Below, piece after piece: positions 1 to 9,406 of a DNA stretch of 20,306 nt. This DNA is from Actinomortierella ambigua. Lineage: Eukaryota > Mortierellomycota > Mortierellomycetes > Mortierellales > Mortierellaceae. The number at the start of each line of letters is the position of its first letter. The first letter of the stretch is position 1. Under the pieces are notes generated by a model. The model was not told the origin of the DNA. It ran no database searches and saw only the letters and a program-made list of their open reading frames with translations. The stretch spans positions 1 through 20,306 of the forward strand of contig JAAAJB010000613.1 in assembly GCA_016098155.1 (NCBI GenBank). Reading direction: 5' to 3'. The position numbers and the translations under genes are program-made.

Positions 1-64
<64 letters not shown>
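1..64. repeat. (TGTC)13 microsatellite followed by (TC)6
   Basis: Thirteen perfect TGTC units (1-52) run into a TC repeat (53-64). On the minus strand this is a GA/GACA polypurine tract just downstream of the 5' splice site of the P450 gene, so it most likely lies in that gene's first intron. The array may extend left of the window. Confidence 0.95.
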
Positions 65-65
<1 letters not shown>

Positions 66-106
66 TCCATGTTCTTCCTTTGATTCTTTTTTCCTCTTGT
101 CTTTAC

Positions 107-524
107 CTTTTGGATAATTTTCAAAGTTCTTGACCAAGATATGCTGAACCGACGAAGGTTCAAAGGCCAAGATCAGGGAATGGCCGACAAAGTCCGTCGT
201 GAGCGTGAACCCTTGCTTGGACAGCCGCTGCACATACTGGAGCTCGTTGCCCATCAGTCGGCTTCGTACATAGCTCATCGCGATATCCACCATGAAGAAC
301 TGCGACTTTAAGCGCGGAATCCTCTTGGCCCCCTGGGGCATCGATGTCTTCTTTGACCGCAGGCGCCCCAGCCAAAAGTACAACACCGCTGTCAGTGCAA
401 GCATCGCCAAGCCTGGATTGGCCTTGCCGCGCTTCACCAGCGAGCGTTGACGCGCACGCAAGAGGCTCATCAGGTTGGAGAGGGTTGAAGGAGTGACTTT
501 ATAGGAAGCAACAGCGGTCGACAT
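107..524 (-). CDS. Cytochrome P450, first exon (partial, runs off the left edge)
   Basis: The exon encodes 139 residues plus one base. It starts at the ATG at 524 and ends at a GTAAAG donor (106-101). Residues 1-36 are Ser/Arg/Lys-rich, a hydrophobic anchor lies at about 38-53 (GLAMLALTAVLYFWLG), and a basic, proline-containing linker follows, as in the N-terminus of microsomal P450s held in the ER membrane. The last residues (QHILVKNFENYPKG) match the conserved stretch of fungal alkane/fatty-acid type P450s (CYP52-like and relatives), in which a 'NF.N(Y/F)PKG' motif precedes the B-helix region. The heme-binding Cys motif would lie in later exons beyond position 1, so the subfamily and substrate cannot be determined. 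An intron directly after the PKG motif fits the frame (phase 1). Family assignment is fairly sure; fatty-acid hydroxylation is inference only. Confidence 0.85.
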
Positions 525-796
525 TGTTGAAACAAGGAGGGTTGGCGGTGGGAGGGAAGAGGTGGAGGGAAAGGGGGGGGAGAGAAGATGGGGATTGATG
601 TGAAAGATGGTATACGTGGTGTAAGAGTGTCGAGAAAGGCGAGCGAGTGTATGAAGAGCTCGTCTGTTTGGATATGTACAAATGAAGGGCGCAAAGCCTA
701 ATATGAAAGTCTTGGTGGAGGAGGGAGGAGCAGATGGAACAGAAGGTTGTTTAAAAAAAAACGGGAGCTGCACTTTTTGTTCAGGGAAAGGCCCCC

Positions 797-808
797 CATT
801 TATATTTT
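797..808 (-). promoter_or_regulatory. TATA-like element upstream of the P450
   Basis: Read on the minus strand this A/T stretch gives AAAATATAAATG, about 275 bases before the P450 start codon. It is the best TATA-like sequence in the region 525-900, which otherwise holds mixed A/G-rich and G-rich sequence. The distance implies a long leader, so the call is tentative. Confidence 0.3.
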
Positions 809-1535
809 GAAGAGCGGGCGTGGCGTACAGCAGGGATCAGACGGATAGTCGGACACGAGGTGTGGAGTTGGCGACTCGTGTGTTCAGGTGGACTCTAGCA
901 CAATGACGACGGTGTGTGGAGGACAACTGGGAAGGTGAGGGGCAAGGGAAGAGAAAAAAAAAAAGGTCCTATTGGAGTCAAACCTTTTTCGGGAGCAGTT
1001 CACTTTAAAGTGGCAGAGTACATTCTCCCCCAACTAATAGTAGTGTCTACTTCAACAACAACAGTCCAGAGTATGTATGTATGCACACCTCTTCATTGCG
1101 CTGTCATCGCAATTGAGGGCAGTTGTAGCTCTCACGGTGTCCGCCAAAAACCAAACATCCTATTTCGATTCCACCTGGGGTCGAGTCCCTTTTATTTTTC
1201 ATGAAGGAATTCTCGCAAAGTAGGAGACAGCAGATCAGGCATGACACTCTGACATACTGTGCTTCAAGCTCGGACTTCCGAACAATCTTGTAGAGTGGCT
1301 ACAAGAGTAGTTTTGGGGATGGCATACCGATACACTAATCGTGCATGTTACACAGGATCGTGATCCACATGTCTGTAATGCTCTACCCCATTTGTTTTCT
1401 TGGCCACGAAAAACAGCCAAGGGACCCCATGAGAAAAAAAGAAAAATAAGCAGGTTAGTCTAGGAGACAAAGGACTCGACAACGTGGCTGAACCACATGG
1501 AAAGGGATTGATTGACTCCTTGTTTTGATGGTCAA

Positions 1536-1575
1536 CTGTGTGTGTGTGTGTGTGGTGTGTGTGTATTGTGTGTGT
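1536..1575. repeat. Imperfect (GT)n microsatellite
   Basis: A run of TG/GT dinucleotides is interrupted by single GG and TT steps. No coding potential. Confidence 0.85.
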
Positions 1576-2120
1576 CAACTAATAGCCATCACGTATGCTC
1601 ATCTTCTTTTGCATAGTAGTTGAGATGGTGGGGCTGTCAGAGGATGAAAGGGCAGAGTTACACTGTAAAGAGACACACTGTTCACTCCCACCACACTTTT
1701 TGGCAACACTTGATGCCCCTGAAACTCTTCGTGTTCCCTGGAATGCAACGTGTACAGCACTTTCTCTTGGCACTCCGTGTGACGCCACTTGGACAAAACT
1801 CACTCTCTCGCCACCGCTGAATGCTTTTGGTACTTGCAAAGTCACTACTCATTCTCCTTTCTGCTCCTTTCGACACTCGTAGGTCGATACTGGACCAACC
1901 TCGAGCAAGATGGCGAGTATAGACAACCAAGCTGTGTACAACATTCGGTCGTACGCTATTTTGGCCAAATGGAAAGGTTTTGGCACATGAAGGAAGGCTA
2001 AGCACCCCAACTTGACTGTTTACTAGAATGCCAGCAGAGAATAGATGTCTCGTTGACGAACTGCAAGTCGTTTGTGCAACCATGCATTTTTTCAGCTCTA
2101 TGACTTGAAAGTCCTATTCC

Positions 2121-2145
2121 AAAAAAAAAAAAAAAAAAAAAAAAA
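2121..2145. repeat. A25 homopolymer
   Basis: Twenty-five uninterrupted A bases in intergenic DNA. Tracts of this kind recur here: T24 at 4241-4264, inside intron 1 of the transporter, and A19 at 19689-19707. They may be retroposon tails or simply slippage products. The assembled length may not be reliable. Confidence 0.9.
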
Positions 2146-2854
2146 GACCGCGCTCTCGGCGACGATTTCCGAAATTCACGATGCACAAAAAAATGGTGAT
2201 GAATCAGTCTACCATCACGATGACCCTGCTCAAGATCAGGGTACTGTACTAACCGGACTATTATTGCTGTGTCTGATGTTCCTTCAATGCCCCACCACAC
2301 CTCTCAACCTCGTCGCTCTTCTTTTTTTCAGGTAAAGCAAAGATCATACCTTCACATGATGCCCCAAAGAAGGACGTTCTCAGTTTAAAGTGAACAGCCT
2401 GGTCTGTGCGCAGCCCTCCATTGTCGTCAACACCGATTAAACGAGTCTTCCTCCTTCAGCTTCTTTTTTCGTATTACTTAACCCCCAGTGAAATGTTGGA
2501 CAAACCCTGCTCACAAAACCTAGTCGTGCAGATTCCACTGTCTTGGCATTATTTTCACGAAAGGGAACATTCGTGGTTGCCGCCCATTCATTACCCCCTC
2601 CCACTGTTCATTTTTGAGGCGCGTGTTATGGGACTACAAAGTCGTTGTATCCAGTGCTAACGATCTTACAACATTCGCTGCCAAGCCTTCTGACAAACAC
2701 TCTTTTTGTTTACAAGGTCATTACTGTTGACTTTTTTTTTGGGGTCGATGGAAGAAATGGAAAAGGAATGCTAAGATACAATAAATAAATTATGGGATGT
2801 AATATGTTGGGGAAATGGAGAGAAGCGCGAAAAGTCCCATAGAGTCCAAAGTCT

Positions 2855-4616
2855 TTAACGTCCTTGGGTGAAATCTCGGTTAAGAGCCTTGATGGCATCG
2901 ATGGTACCGATGACGGCAGAGAGGGCACCGATGATCAAGGTGAATGCACAGAAGGCCAACTCGTACCAGGGCATATGTCTCCATCCAATCAAGCGCCAGT
3001 AGAAAACAATGGGCAGAATCTAACGTTTCCAAGAATTGGAACCAAAGGGGCGTTAGTGTCATCATAGAGATCATAAAGGAGAGTCGATATCTGATAAACA
3101 AACAAAAAAAACTTACGAAGATAAGACTGCAGTTGCCGAGAGCTCCCAGCAGGGACATGAACGAGTCAAAGTAGGGCACCAACGAAGCGATACCGCCCAC
3201 GACGCCCAAGATGATCAATCGGTTGACGGTGCGGAGCAGGCGTTCCTTGGCGACGCCACGGGTGTCGACATCAATCTTGAACACACGCTCAATCTCGAGC
3301 GCGAAGGAAGTCATCAAGATCGGGGCCGCCAACAGGACGTGGATGATGATAAAGATCGATGCAATCGTGTTCCACACATTGTCCGGCAACGACAACAAGA
3401 TGGGCGACTGGGCCGTGTTGCCATAGGTCAAGTAGCCTGGGATCGCCACGACCGCGTACATTACCACGCAGGCCAACAACGCCCACACCAGCACCTTGTT
3501 CCAGCTGCGTGGGTACCGCATCGACTCCTCGACGTGCATGTACACAACGTTGCCTCCAAAACACACAGAGATCGTCGCCACCGCCATCGGCAGGTTCTTG
3601 AGGATTACCGCGTCGTGACCGACAACATCCTTAAACTCCGGGTATTGCACAATCGACTCGACCATTGTCACCACACACAGAACGACGGTTGCCAGCGCAC
3701 CGAAGATGCTATAAAATTATTAATAGTAAAAAGACAGCGAAACATAAGACCATTGTGAGAAAATGAAAATAAGAAAGGGTCGAGTTTCACAACCAGGGCC
3801 AGTAACATTTTTGTTAAATGATGCAATAGCGATCAGGTACGGCGCCATACCTGAGCAAAGAGACCTCCTTGAGGGTCTTGAGGACCACAAATGGAACAGA
3901 GACAACACCAGCGCAGATCCAGATCCAAGCCGTTTCCGACAGGTTCACGCTAGACTTTGTCATGTCATAGATCTGGCTGCCGGAAAGGATAAAGTACATG
4001 ACCGGCGCACCCAAAACAATCGATGTGTGGAAGAACCAGACAGCCCACAGGCCAGGACGACCAAAGGCATGCAGACCAATCTCTTGATACGAGTGCAGAC
4101 GAGTATGTCTATAAAATGTTGTTGATGATAGGATGAGAAGAATGGATGTGAAATGAGAGGCAGAAGAGAGAGTGTGTGTGTGTGTGAGCGAACGAGTTGT
4201 GTTGCAAGCAAGTTGTATTAAACGGGTGATGTTGTTTCTATTTTTTTTTTTTTTTTTTTTTTTTGCAATGTGAACAAGTCGAAAGGTGCGAAGATGTGTC
4301 TCCACTTATTTCCTTACCCATTATAGTAGATGCACTTCATAATCAAGATGCCGGTATAGATGGACATGATCATAGACATGAACAAGATGCCAACGCCGAT
4401 CCAGCCGCCCTGGGCCAGAGCATAAGGCAGACCCAGTGTACCTGTGCCGGCGACGACACAGACGATGTTTGCAAAGGCAGTCAGGTTGGAGCCCTGATCG
4501 GGACGCTCAGCCAACAGGTCGACGGCCTGCGCAGGCGCAGCCTCGGCATCGCTCTTAATAGACGATGCCGATGAAGACACCGAAGGCGAATTCTCGTTGT
4601 AAGCCTTCTTGTCCAT
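2855..4616 (-). CDS. AAAP-family (AVT-like) amino acid transporter
   Basis: Probable vacuolar or plasma-membrane proton/amino acid symporter or exporter of the amino acid/auxin permease family, 437 aa. Exons on the minus strand are 4616-4318, 4108-3851, 3708-3117 and 3019-2855; introns are 209, 142 and 97 bases, with donors GTAAGG, GTATGG and GTAAGT and every phase continuous. Residues 1-43 form a Ser/Ala-rich cytosolic tail. The family signature of the first helix follows (GTGTLGLPYALAQGGW, about 57-72). Roughly ten to eleven hydrophobic helices can be counted, the last (LAFCAFTLIIGALSAVIGTI) close to the C-terminus, which ends in a short polar tail. The overall length is typical of AVT3/AVT4-type and PAT-like members without the very long N-terminus of yeast Avt3. 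The start is the first ATG before the conserved core. Substrate and membrane cannot be decided from sequence. The 3' flank lacks a clean AATAAA. Confidence 0.93.
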
Positions 4617-4825
4617 TTGTTGTTATTGTTGTGGATGGCTGTGATCTGTTGTGATACGTTGTGTTTGTTGTGCTGTGCTGTGCAGGTTAACGCTCTGTGC
4701 TCCTTGTTTACTTAAATTTTGTTGGACTGGTTGCTGGAGACAAACAAAATTGAAGAGCAAGGGTGGAGGAATTATCGCCAAAGAGTGGACGAAGAAAGGG
4801 TATGAGGAAAAGGATATGTGGGCGA

Positions 4826-4911
4826 AGGAAAAAAAAAAAAAGGAAAGAAAGAAAGAAAAGAAAAGAGGAGAGAAGAAGAAAGAGAGAAGAAGGAGAGAAA
4901 GAAATAGGATA
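4826..4911. promoter_or_regulatory. Long polypurine/polypyrimidine tract in the transporter promoter
   Basis: About 85 bases are almost entirely A and G on the plus strand, so C/T on the coding strand of the transporter, 210-295 bases before its ATG. Other genes here have pyrimidine-rich coding strands upstream too (the Rieske gene at about 9265-9355). Pyrimidine tracts near transcription start sites are common in filamentous fungi, so this probably marks the core promoter. No TATA box is evident. Confidence 0.4.
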
Positions 4912-6053
4912 TGACGACCAAGACCTTGGAATAGAAAGTCAGCTATCAAAACAAATGGTTATTTTCAGGAACATCCACTTCCAAACCCCGTAGAGAGTCA
5001 TTCCTTACTTCGCTGGTTCCCACCAGTCATTGGCCCCCGGGGTCCACATTTGGATCTACGACTGGCTAGCGCTTCCGCCCTTTTTCCTACCTCCCTCCTC
5101 TTTATTCTTCTTTTCAGTGCTTCCAGCAGCAGTACCTCGAGTACACTCGCAGACCTACTGCATATACCACTTTATGCTTTTCTCGATAGCTGTATGTACA
5201 CCTCTCTCCTCTTGAGTCACCGGTAGTCCATTGTTCTTCTAGACCATCCTGGCCCGATCACCATGACATATTCACCGTATAGCTGCTTTTCGACTCAAAT
5301 TTTTCCTTGTACAGTACATACAACTTTGAACGTTGAGTAGATCGCATGAACTCCCTCAACCTCTTTGGCTGTGATTTCTAGACAACATACATTTTATGAA
5401 TATCAAACTCACGGACCATGCACTTGAGTCTTATTGTTTTGTATTGTCTTTCTTCCTATCTCTTGTAACGATTGTTTGTCCAGCGGGGTCGCGACGAAAA
5501 AAAAAAGGTGGTCCTTAACGTTGAGGGAACAAGAAGAGAACCCAGACTTGCGTTTTCGCCTGGCTCTTAATAGTCCTTTTACTTCCTGGGTGCATGCATG
5601 TCTTGGCTACCTTTTTTTTTTTTTCAAAACGGCCATCTCCAATGTACCTTCCCGCTTACCCGTTCGGCCTTGTGCAGGAAACCCACATGGAGATTTGGAT
5701 CGGCGACAGAAAATTTTTGAACCACCGTGACTTGTTCATACAACTCACACACACACCCCTCACCCCTCTCTGTGGCCCACTTTTTTTTTTTTTATACCCA
5801 GAACCCGCCCCCTCCCTCATTTGGCCACCGAGTTAGGCTTTTAGCATCGTGCGAGGAATGGAGTCTCGTCCTCGTGCTTACCTGCAGTGGAGCTTGAAAT
5901 CGGTTTGTGGGGAGTTTTAAGGAGGACTTCGACTTGAATGCATTGATCGTCGTAAACATTCTTGCCTTTTCACTCTCAAGAAAAATAAAACTTCAATATA
6001 CTCCCTGTGCACCCAGAATTCGTAAGTTAACGTCTATGTGATGATGCTTAGAG

Positions 6054-6059
6054 TTTATT
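6054..6059 (-). terminator. Candidate poly(A) signal AATAAA
   Basis: The plus-strand TTTATT reads AATAAA on the minus strand, about 150 bases after the stop codon at 6208. It is the nearest canonical hexamer apart from the low-complexity A/T repeat at 6080-6103, and a plausible 3'-end signal for the scaffold gene. Confidence 0.45.
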
Positions 6060-6207
6060 GTTTTCATGGATATGAGACAAAAATAAAAAATAAAAAATAA
6101 AAAGATGGTTTTTGGAAGTGTTGGAGGGTTTAGAGTGTGTGTATATGTTTAATGGGTAGGAGGGCAGTGTGTAGACAGGATTTTTTGCTTCTTCTTCCTC
6201 TTCGTTT

Positions 6208-8211
6208 TTAATGGAATGCAGTGTTACCCATACTCTCAACATGAACAGCCATCTCACGCATCTTGTAGGCATTCAGCTCGTCTCGGATCTCGCCCTTCAT
6301 GTCTGGCGTCAGGACCTTGAAGGTCGCGTTCTTGTCCGACCTCCGGTTGTATTCCGACTTGCGGTGTGCTGGAATAATCTCCACCGTCGACAAGAACCCG
6401 ATGCGGCGCGCCGTCGCTGCCGCGGCTGCTGCTGCCGCGGCTGCTTTGTTTTGATCCATGCCAATACGTGCGCCGAGGGTGTTTGCCGAGGCATCATAGA
6501 CACTCGACTGTCCATCACTACCCATGATCGTCCCAATAGGTGGCGGTGGTTGCATGTAACTTGCTCCATTCCCTTGAATCTGATTCATTGCGCGCGCGTT
6601 CAAATAGCTTTTGGGATCAATCATCATCATGACCAGCTGGTGCTCATTATCTTGCCGTCCCGAATTCATTTGTTGATCGCCTCCGTCGGTGGGATTGGCA
6701 TAAGGGTCACCCATCCCCTGAGGACGAAGATTTGGGCGTGCCAAAGGTGAAATGACTTTTTCCTGGACGTCTCCTAGCGGCGGCTCTCCTCCTCGGTCAC
6801 CTGGTGGGGAGACCTCGCCTACATGGAAATTGGCAGGGATAGCAGCCCCATGATCTTGATGCGACGCCGACGACGACCAAGGTGCATTCCAGGCATGGTT
6901 CTCTAACGGGTGTGTAGAATCAGAAGGATGGTGTCCAAAAGGCGAGAAGAGATGATGGTGAAACGCGCCTGCTGGCGAGGTTTCTGGTACTTGGAGAGAG
7001 GGGTGGGCATCATGGGCCTTCTGAAACTGTTGGATGTGTTGCTGTTGCTGTTGGTGATTGGGCACTGGGGACCGAGTGACAAGATTGGCCCGATGAGAGG
7101 CAGCCGGTGGCAGCGAATTGGGACCAAGATCATTCGCCATAGGATGAACGGACGCTGTCGACAGCAGACTGCTGGCGTTCAGCCCGTTCTTGTTGTTGCT
7201 GTTGGAAGCACCACGATTTGCTTGACCAGGACCGCCAGCAGTAGAGGAAGCATCAGCGCCAGGAGCAGCAGTAATGCACCCCTTCTTGAGGATACTCTTG
7301 GGAAGACGGCTTTGAGAATACACATCCTTTGGCGGTGGTTTGAGAGTAGCGAGTTTGGCAACCACATTCGGGCCCAGGGTGGGATCGTCGTCGCCCTGGA
7401 AGACAGCATCGTACTCGACATCGTCCTCCTCATGGTCCTCGCTGTCAGCGTCCTCGGGCGATGACGACGGGTACAGCGGCTCGCCCTCTCGCGTAGAGCC
7501 TCGCCGGCTAGAGGCTCCGCTGGCGCCTCCGTAGAAATGGTCCTCGGAAATGCTATTGCGGGCCATGAAGCCACTGATGCGTGAAGGAGGCTGGTATGAA
7601 CCGGCTGGCGACTGGCCGCTCTCGCTGCTGGTGCTGTTGCTTCCTCGTCTCAGCGAGGATAAGAACTTTGGAATGTCAACCAAGCTGGACCGACGGCTAC
7701 CACCTTGACTGTTTGAGCTGTCTCTCGATGAACCCTTGCCAATGGGCGGCAACCCCAGGATGTTGTTGTTGCTATTGATGTTGATACATGGAGGAGGTTG
7801 ATGGGACTGGCTCGAGACTAGAGTGGAGGGTGGTTCGTACGACGCGGACACCGCACGCCGGTCCTGCCGGTTTGATGATGCCTGTGGGGTAGGGGGTGGC
7901 GGAAGGTTGCTCGGCTCGTGATTGTTGTTGCTGTTGTTGCTACTGCTGCTAGTGAGACTTCCACGTCGATCTTTGAAAAGGCTGGCCAGGGACCACCGTC
8001 TTCCCTTTGTGTCTTTAGAGGTCGGAGGAGGAGGAAGAAAGGCTTTAGGTGTTGGTACAGGAAAGTTTTGCTGCCTTTGGTCTCCGTGGTAAGCTTGGGC
8101 AGGCACTTCATCAGGAGCAACAGCATCCAACAGCGATGGGTCCCGGGGATACATAGAGAGCGGCTCTGGCATAGACGAGTGCGCCACTGGCGAAATAGGT
8201 GATACGGACAT
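6208..8211 (-). CDS. Ser/Pro/Asn-rich scaffold-like protein with Bni4-type C-terminal PP1-docking region
   Basis: Single-exon gene of 667 aa. Most of the chain is predicted disordered: Pro runs, poly-Asn/Ser (about 88-98), poly-Gln, an acidic patch (about 253-276) and a poly-Ala run just before the C-terminal region. Five RRxS sites resemble PKA/basophilic kinase sites (about 71-74, 82-85, 173-176, 188-191, 236-239), and SRLPKSILKKG lies near 301-311. The last ~65 residues form the only compact conserved-looking part. It begins RRIGF (602-606), which fits the RVxF docking consensus for protein phosphatase 1, and continues with SEYNRR, LTP, ELNAYKM and EMAVH elements. From memory this pattern matches the C-terminus of fungal Bni4-like proteins, which bring PP1/Glc7 to sites of wall growth and septation. 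I chose the ATG at 8211 because the open frame reaching up to 8484 adds 91 hydrophobic residues that look like translated pyrimidine-rich leader. Gene existence is firm; the Bni4 relation is moderately sure. Confidence 0.85.
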   Translation of the reverse strand: MSVSPISPVAHSSMPEPLSMYPRDPSLLDAVAPDEVPAQAYHGDQRQQNFPVPTPKAFLPPPPTSKDTKGRRWSLASLFKDRRGSLTSSSSNNSNNNHEPSNLPPPPTPQASSNRQDRRAVSASYEPPSTLVSSQSHQPPPCININSNNNILGLPPIGKGSSRDSSNSQGGSRRSSLVDIPKFLSSLRRGSNSTSSESGQSPAGSYQPPSRISGFMARNSISEDHFYGGASGASSRRGSTREGEPLYPSSSPEDADSEDHEEDDVEYDAVFQGDDDPTLGPNVVAKLATLKPPPKDVYSQSRLPKSILKKGCITAAPGADASSTAGGPGQANRGASNSNNKNGLNASSLLSTASVHPMANDLGPNSLPPAASHRANLVTRSPVPNHQQQQQHIQQFQKAHDAHPSLQVPETSPAGAFHHHLFSPFGHHPSDSTHPLENHAWNAPWSSSASHQDHGAAIPANFHVGEVSPPGDRGGEPPLGDVQEKVISPLARPNLRPQGMGDPYANPTDGGDQQMNSGRQDNEHQLVMMMIDPKSYLNARAMNQIQGNGASYMQPPPPIGTIMGSDGQSSVYDASANTLGARIGMDQNKAAAAAAAAAATARRIGFLSTVEIIPAHRKSEYNRRSDKNATFKVLTPDMKGEIRDELNAYKMREMAVHVESMGNTAFH

Positions 8212-8327
8212 AGTTGTTGAACAAACACCACGCGGGTTAGATGGGATGGTGGTAGGCTGGTAGGGGGGAAAGAGAAAGAAGGTGGGTAAAGTGTAATTGG
8301 TGAAGTAAGAGAGAGAGATAACGCTCT

Positions 8328-8353
8328 TGGCAGTGAGCGCTGGCAGTGAGCGT
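8328..8353. repeat. 13-bp tandem duplication in the scaffold gene leader
   Basis: Two copies of TGGCAGTGAGCG followed by C or T stand head to tail (8328-8340 and 8341-8353), about 120-145 bases before the ATG at 8211. They are flanked by an inverted AACGCTC/GAGCGTT pair (8320-8326 and 8348-8354). Confidence 0.85.
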
Positions 8354-8521
8354 TGGCCGGTTAATGCTATGAGGGACTTTAAGGGTACCGCTGAAGGTGC
8401 AAAGGGTATGTAGTGAAGGGAAGAAAGAATGCTATGGGGTAAGAAGGAAAAGAAGGAGCCAACGACATTAAAGCCACACGACATTTCTGAGTGTTCTAAT
8501 CTGCTGAGGGGCCTAACAGTA

Positions 8522-8553
8522 CGGGGGGACGGTGGTTCGTGGGAGTCCCCCCG
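8522..8553. repeat. GC-rich perfect inverted repeat (hairpin)
   Basis: CGGGGGGAC (8522-8530) pairs perfectly with GTCCCCCCG (8545-8553) around a 14-base loop. It lies about 310 bases upstream of the scaffold start. A second, smaller hairpin (GGTGCT/AGCACC, 2-base loop) lies near 8618-8631. Function unknown. Confidence 0.7.
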
Positions 8554-9406
8554 ACTTGTATGACCAAGCCGCTAAGGATAAGAGCCCAATGAGCGTCATG
8601 CAGCCCCAGCTACAGGGTGCTGAAGCACCTTTGGTGGGGGAGTGCGACATTCGCCAATCAAGAGGTTAGACTTGAAACTTTTTCATGGCCCAGGTGACTG
8701 ACCTTCGATGGCAGTCCAGTTTTTGGTGGCACCCCGCGACCTCAGCTCAATTGGGGGTTGGAGAGGGGTAAATGCGCCACTTTGAGCTTTTACATAACAC
8801 ACGCTGTACAAAAGTCATGGATGCCCAGACGAGGTTCAAGAAAGGCCAAGACAAGCCAGTTCCTGGAGTCTCTGTCCTGACAAATCCGTTGTGGGCGGCC
8901 TCAGACCAGATTGCTTGGCGCGCCCAATAATCTGCTCAGCCATTACGGCATCAGCGGTCCTTCTACCCCGTCCTGGCCCCTATCAGAACCAGATCCCAGG
9001 GAATACGTTCTGCCAGCTTCGCACCTCCAAGACACCGCAGCTTTCTTTTTTAATTTACTATTGGCCGACAGTCAATCTCAGCGTTAACCATTCTTTTATT
9101 TCAATTGACAATCTGATAGGCATTTGTCATGGTGAAAAAAGGGGAGAGAGGGAAGGAGGGAAGGGAAGGGAGGGGAAAATTGTGTACGTGCAGATGGCAA
9201 GATGCACATTGTTGTGGATGCAAATGGCCCCCATTTTATCGGTGTGGGGCTAGTCGAACACCATATTTCTTCCTCCTCCCTACCATTTCTCATTTCCCCA
9301 TTCTCTTTTCATATCTCAAACTCGCTCCTCCCCCCCTCTCCTTCGCCTATTCCAGATCATTGCAAAACTACACTGACCTTCCGCGCTTCGAAACTAAAGA
9401 ACCGTG

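Larger units (their letters stand above)
900..2854. other. Intergenic region without a recognisable gene
   Basis: Between the P450 promoter and the 3' end of the transporter gene both strands carry only short open frames (133 codons or fewer) with no recognisable motif and no run of plausible exons. The stretch holds a GT-rich microsatellite (about 1536-1575) and an A25 tract (2121-2145). No tRNA B-box, rRNA or transposase motif was found by eye. It may contain regulatory sequence or an unrecognised non-coding transcript. Confidence 0.6.
4617..6207. other. Intergenic region (transporter 5' flank and 3' flank of the next gene)
   Basis: No gene is supported on either strand. The side next to the transporter contains its likely promoter, including the polypurine tract described separately. 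The rest is A/T-rich with short poly-A/poly-T runs (for example 5611-5624 and 5780-5793) and only short, unrecognisable open frames. Near the right end, 6080-6103 is a tandem AAAATAA-type repeat inside the 3' flank of the 6208-8211 gene. Confidence 0.6.
8212..9406. promoter_or_regulatory. Divergent intergenic region between the scaffold and Rieske genes
   Basis: About 1.2 kb separates two start codons that point away from each other, so the region should hold both promoters. CCAAT motifs occur near 8588, 8654 and 8925. On the right, a pyrimidine-rich stretch (about 9265-9355) lies 50-140 bases before the Rieske start and probably marks its transcription start area. A purine-rich stretch lies at 9134-9180. 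Two structured elements are listed separately. No gene is supported between them. Confidence 0.5.

Noticed and set aside
1579..2083. Overlapping open frames on both strands between 1579 and 2083
   Set aside because: No motif, no consistent splice structure and mutually overlapping frames; treated as non-coding.
998..2395. Inverted GTTCACTTTAAA match (998-1009 and 2384-2395), possible terminal inverted repeats of a DNA transposon
   Set aside because: A 12-bp match is expected by chance several times in 20 kb, no target-site duplication was seen, and nothing between resembles a transposase.
8212..8484. 91-residue N-terminal extension of the scaffold protein in the same frame
   Set aside because: It is open but hydrophobic and unlike the rest of the protein, matching translated pyrimidine-rich leader; the ATG at 8211 fits the protein's composition better.
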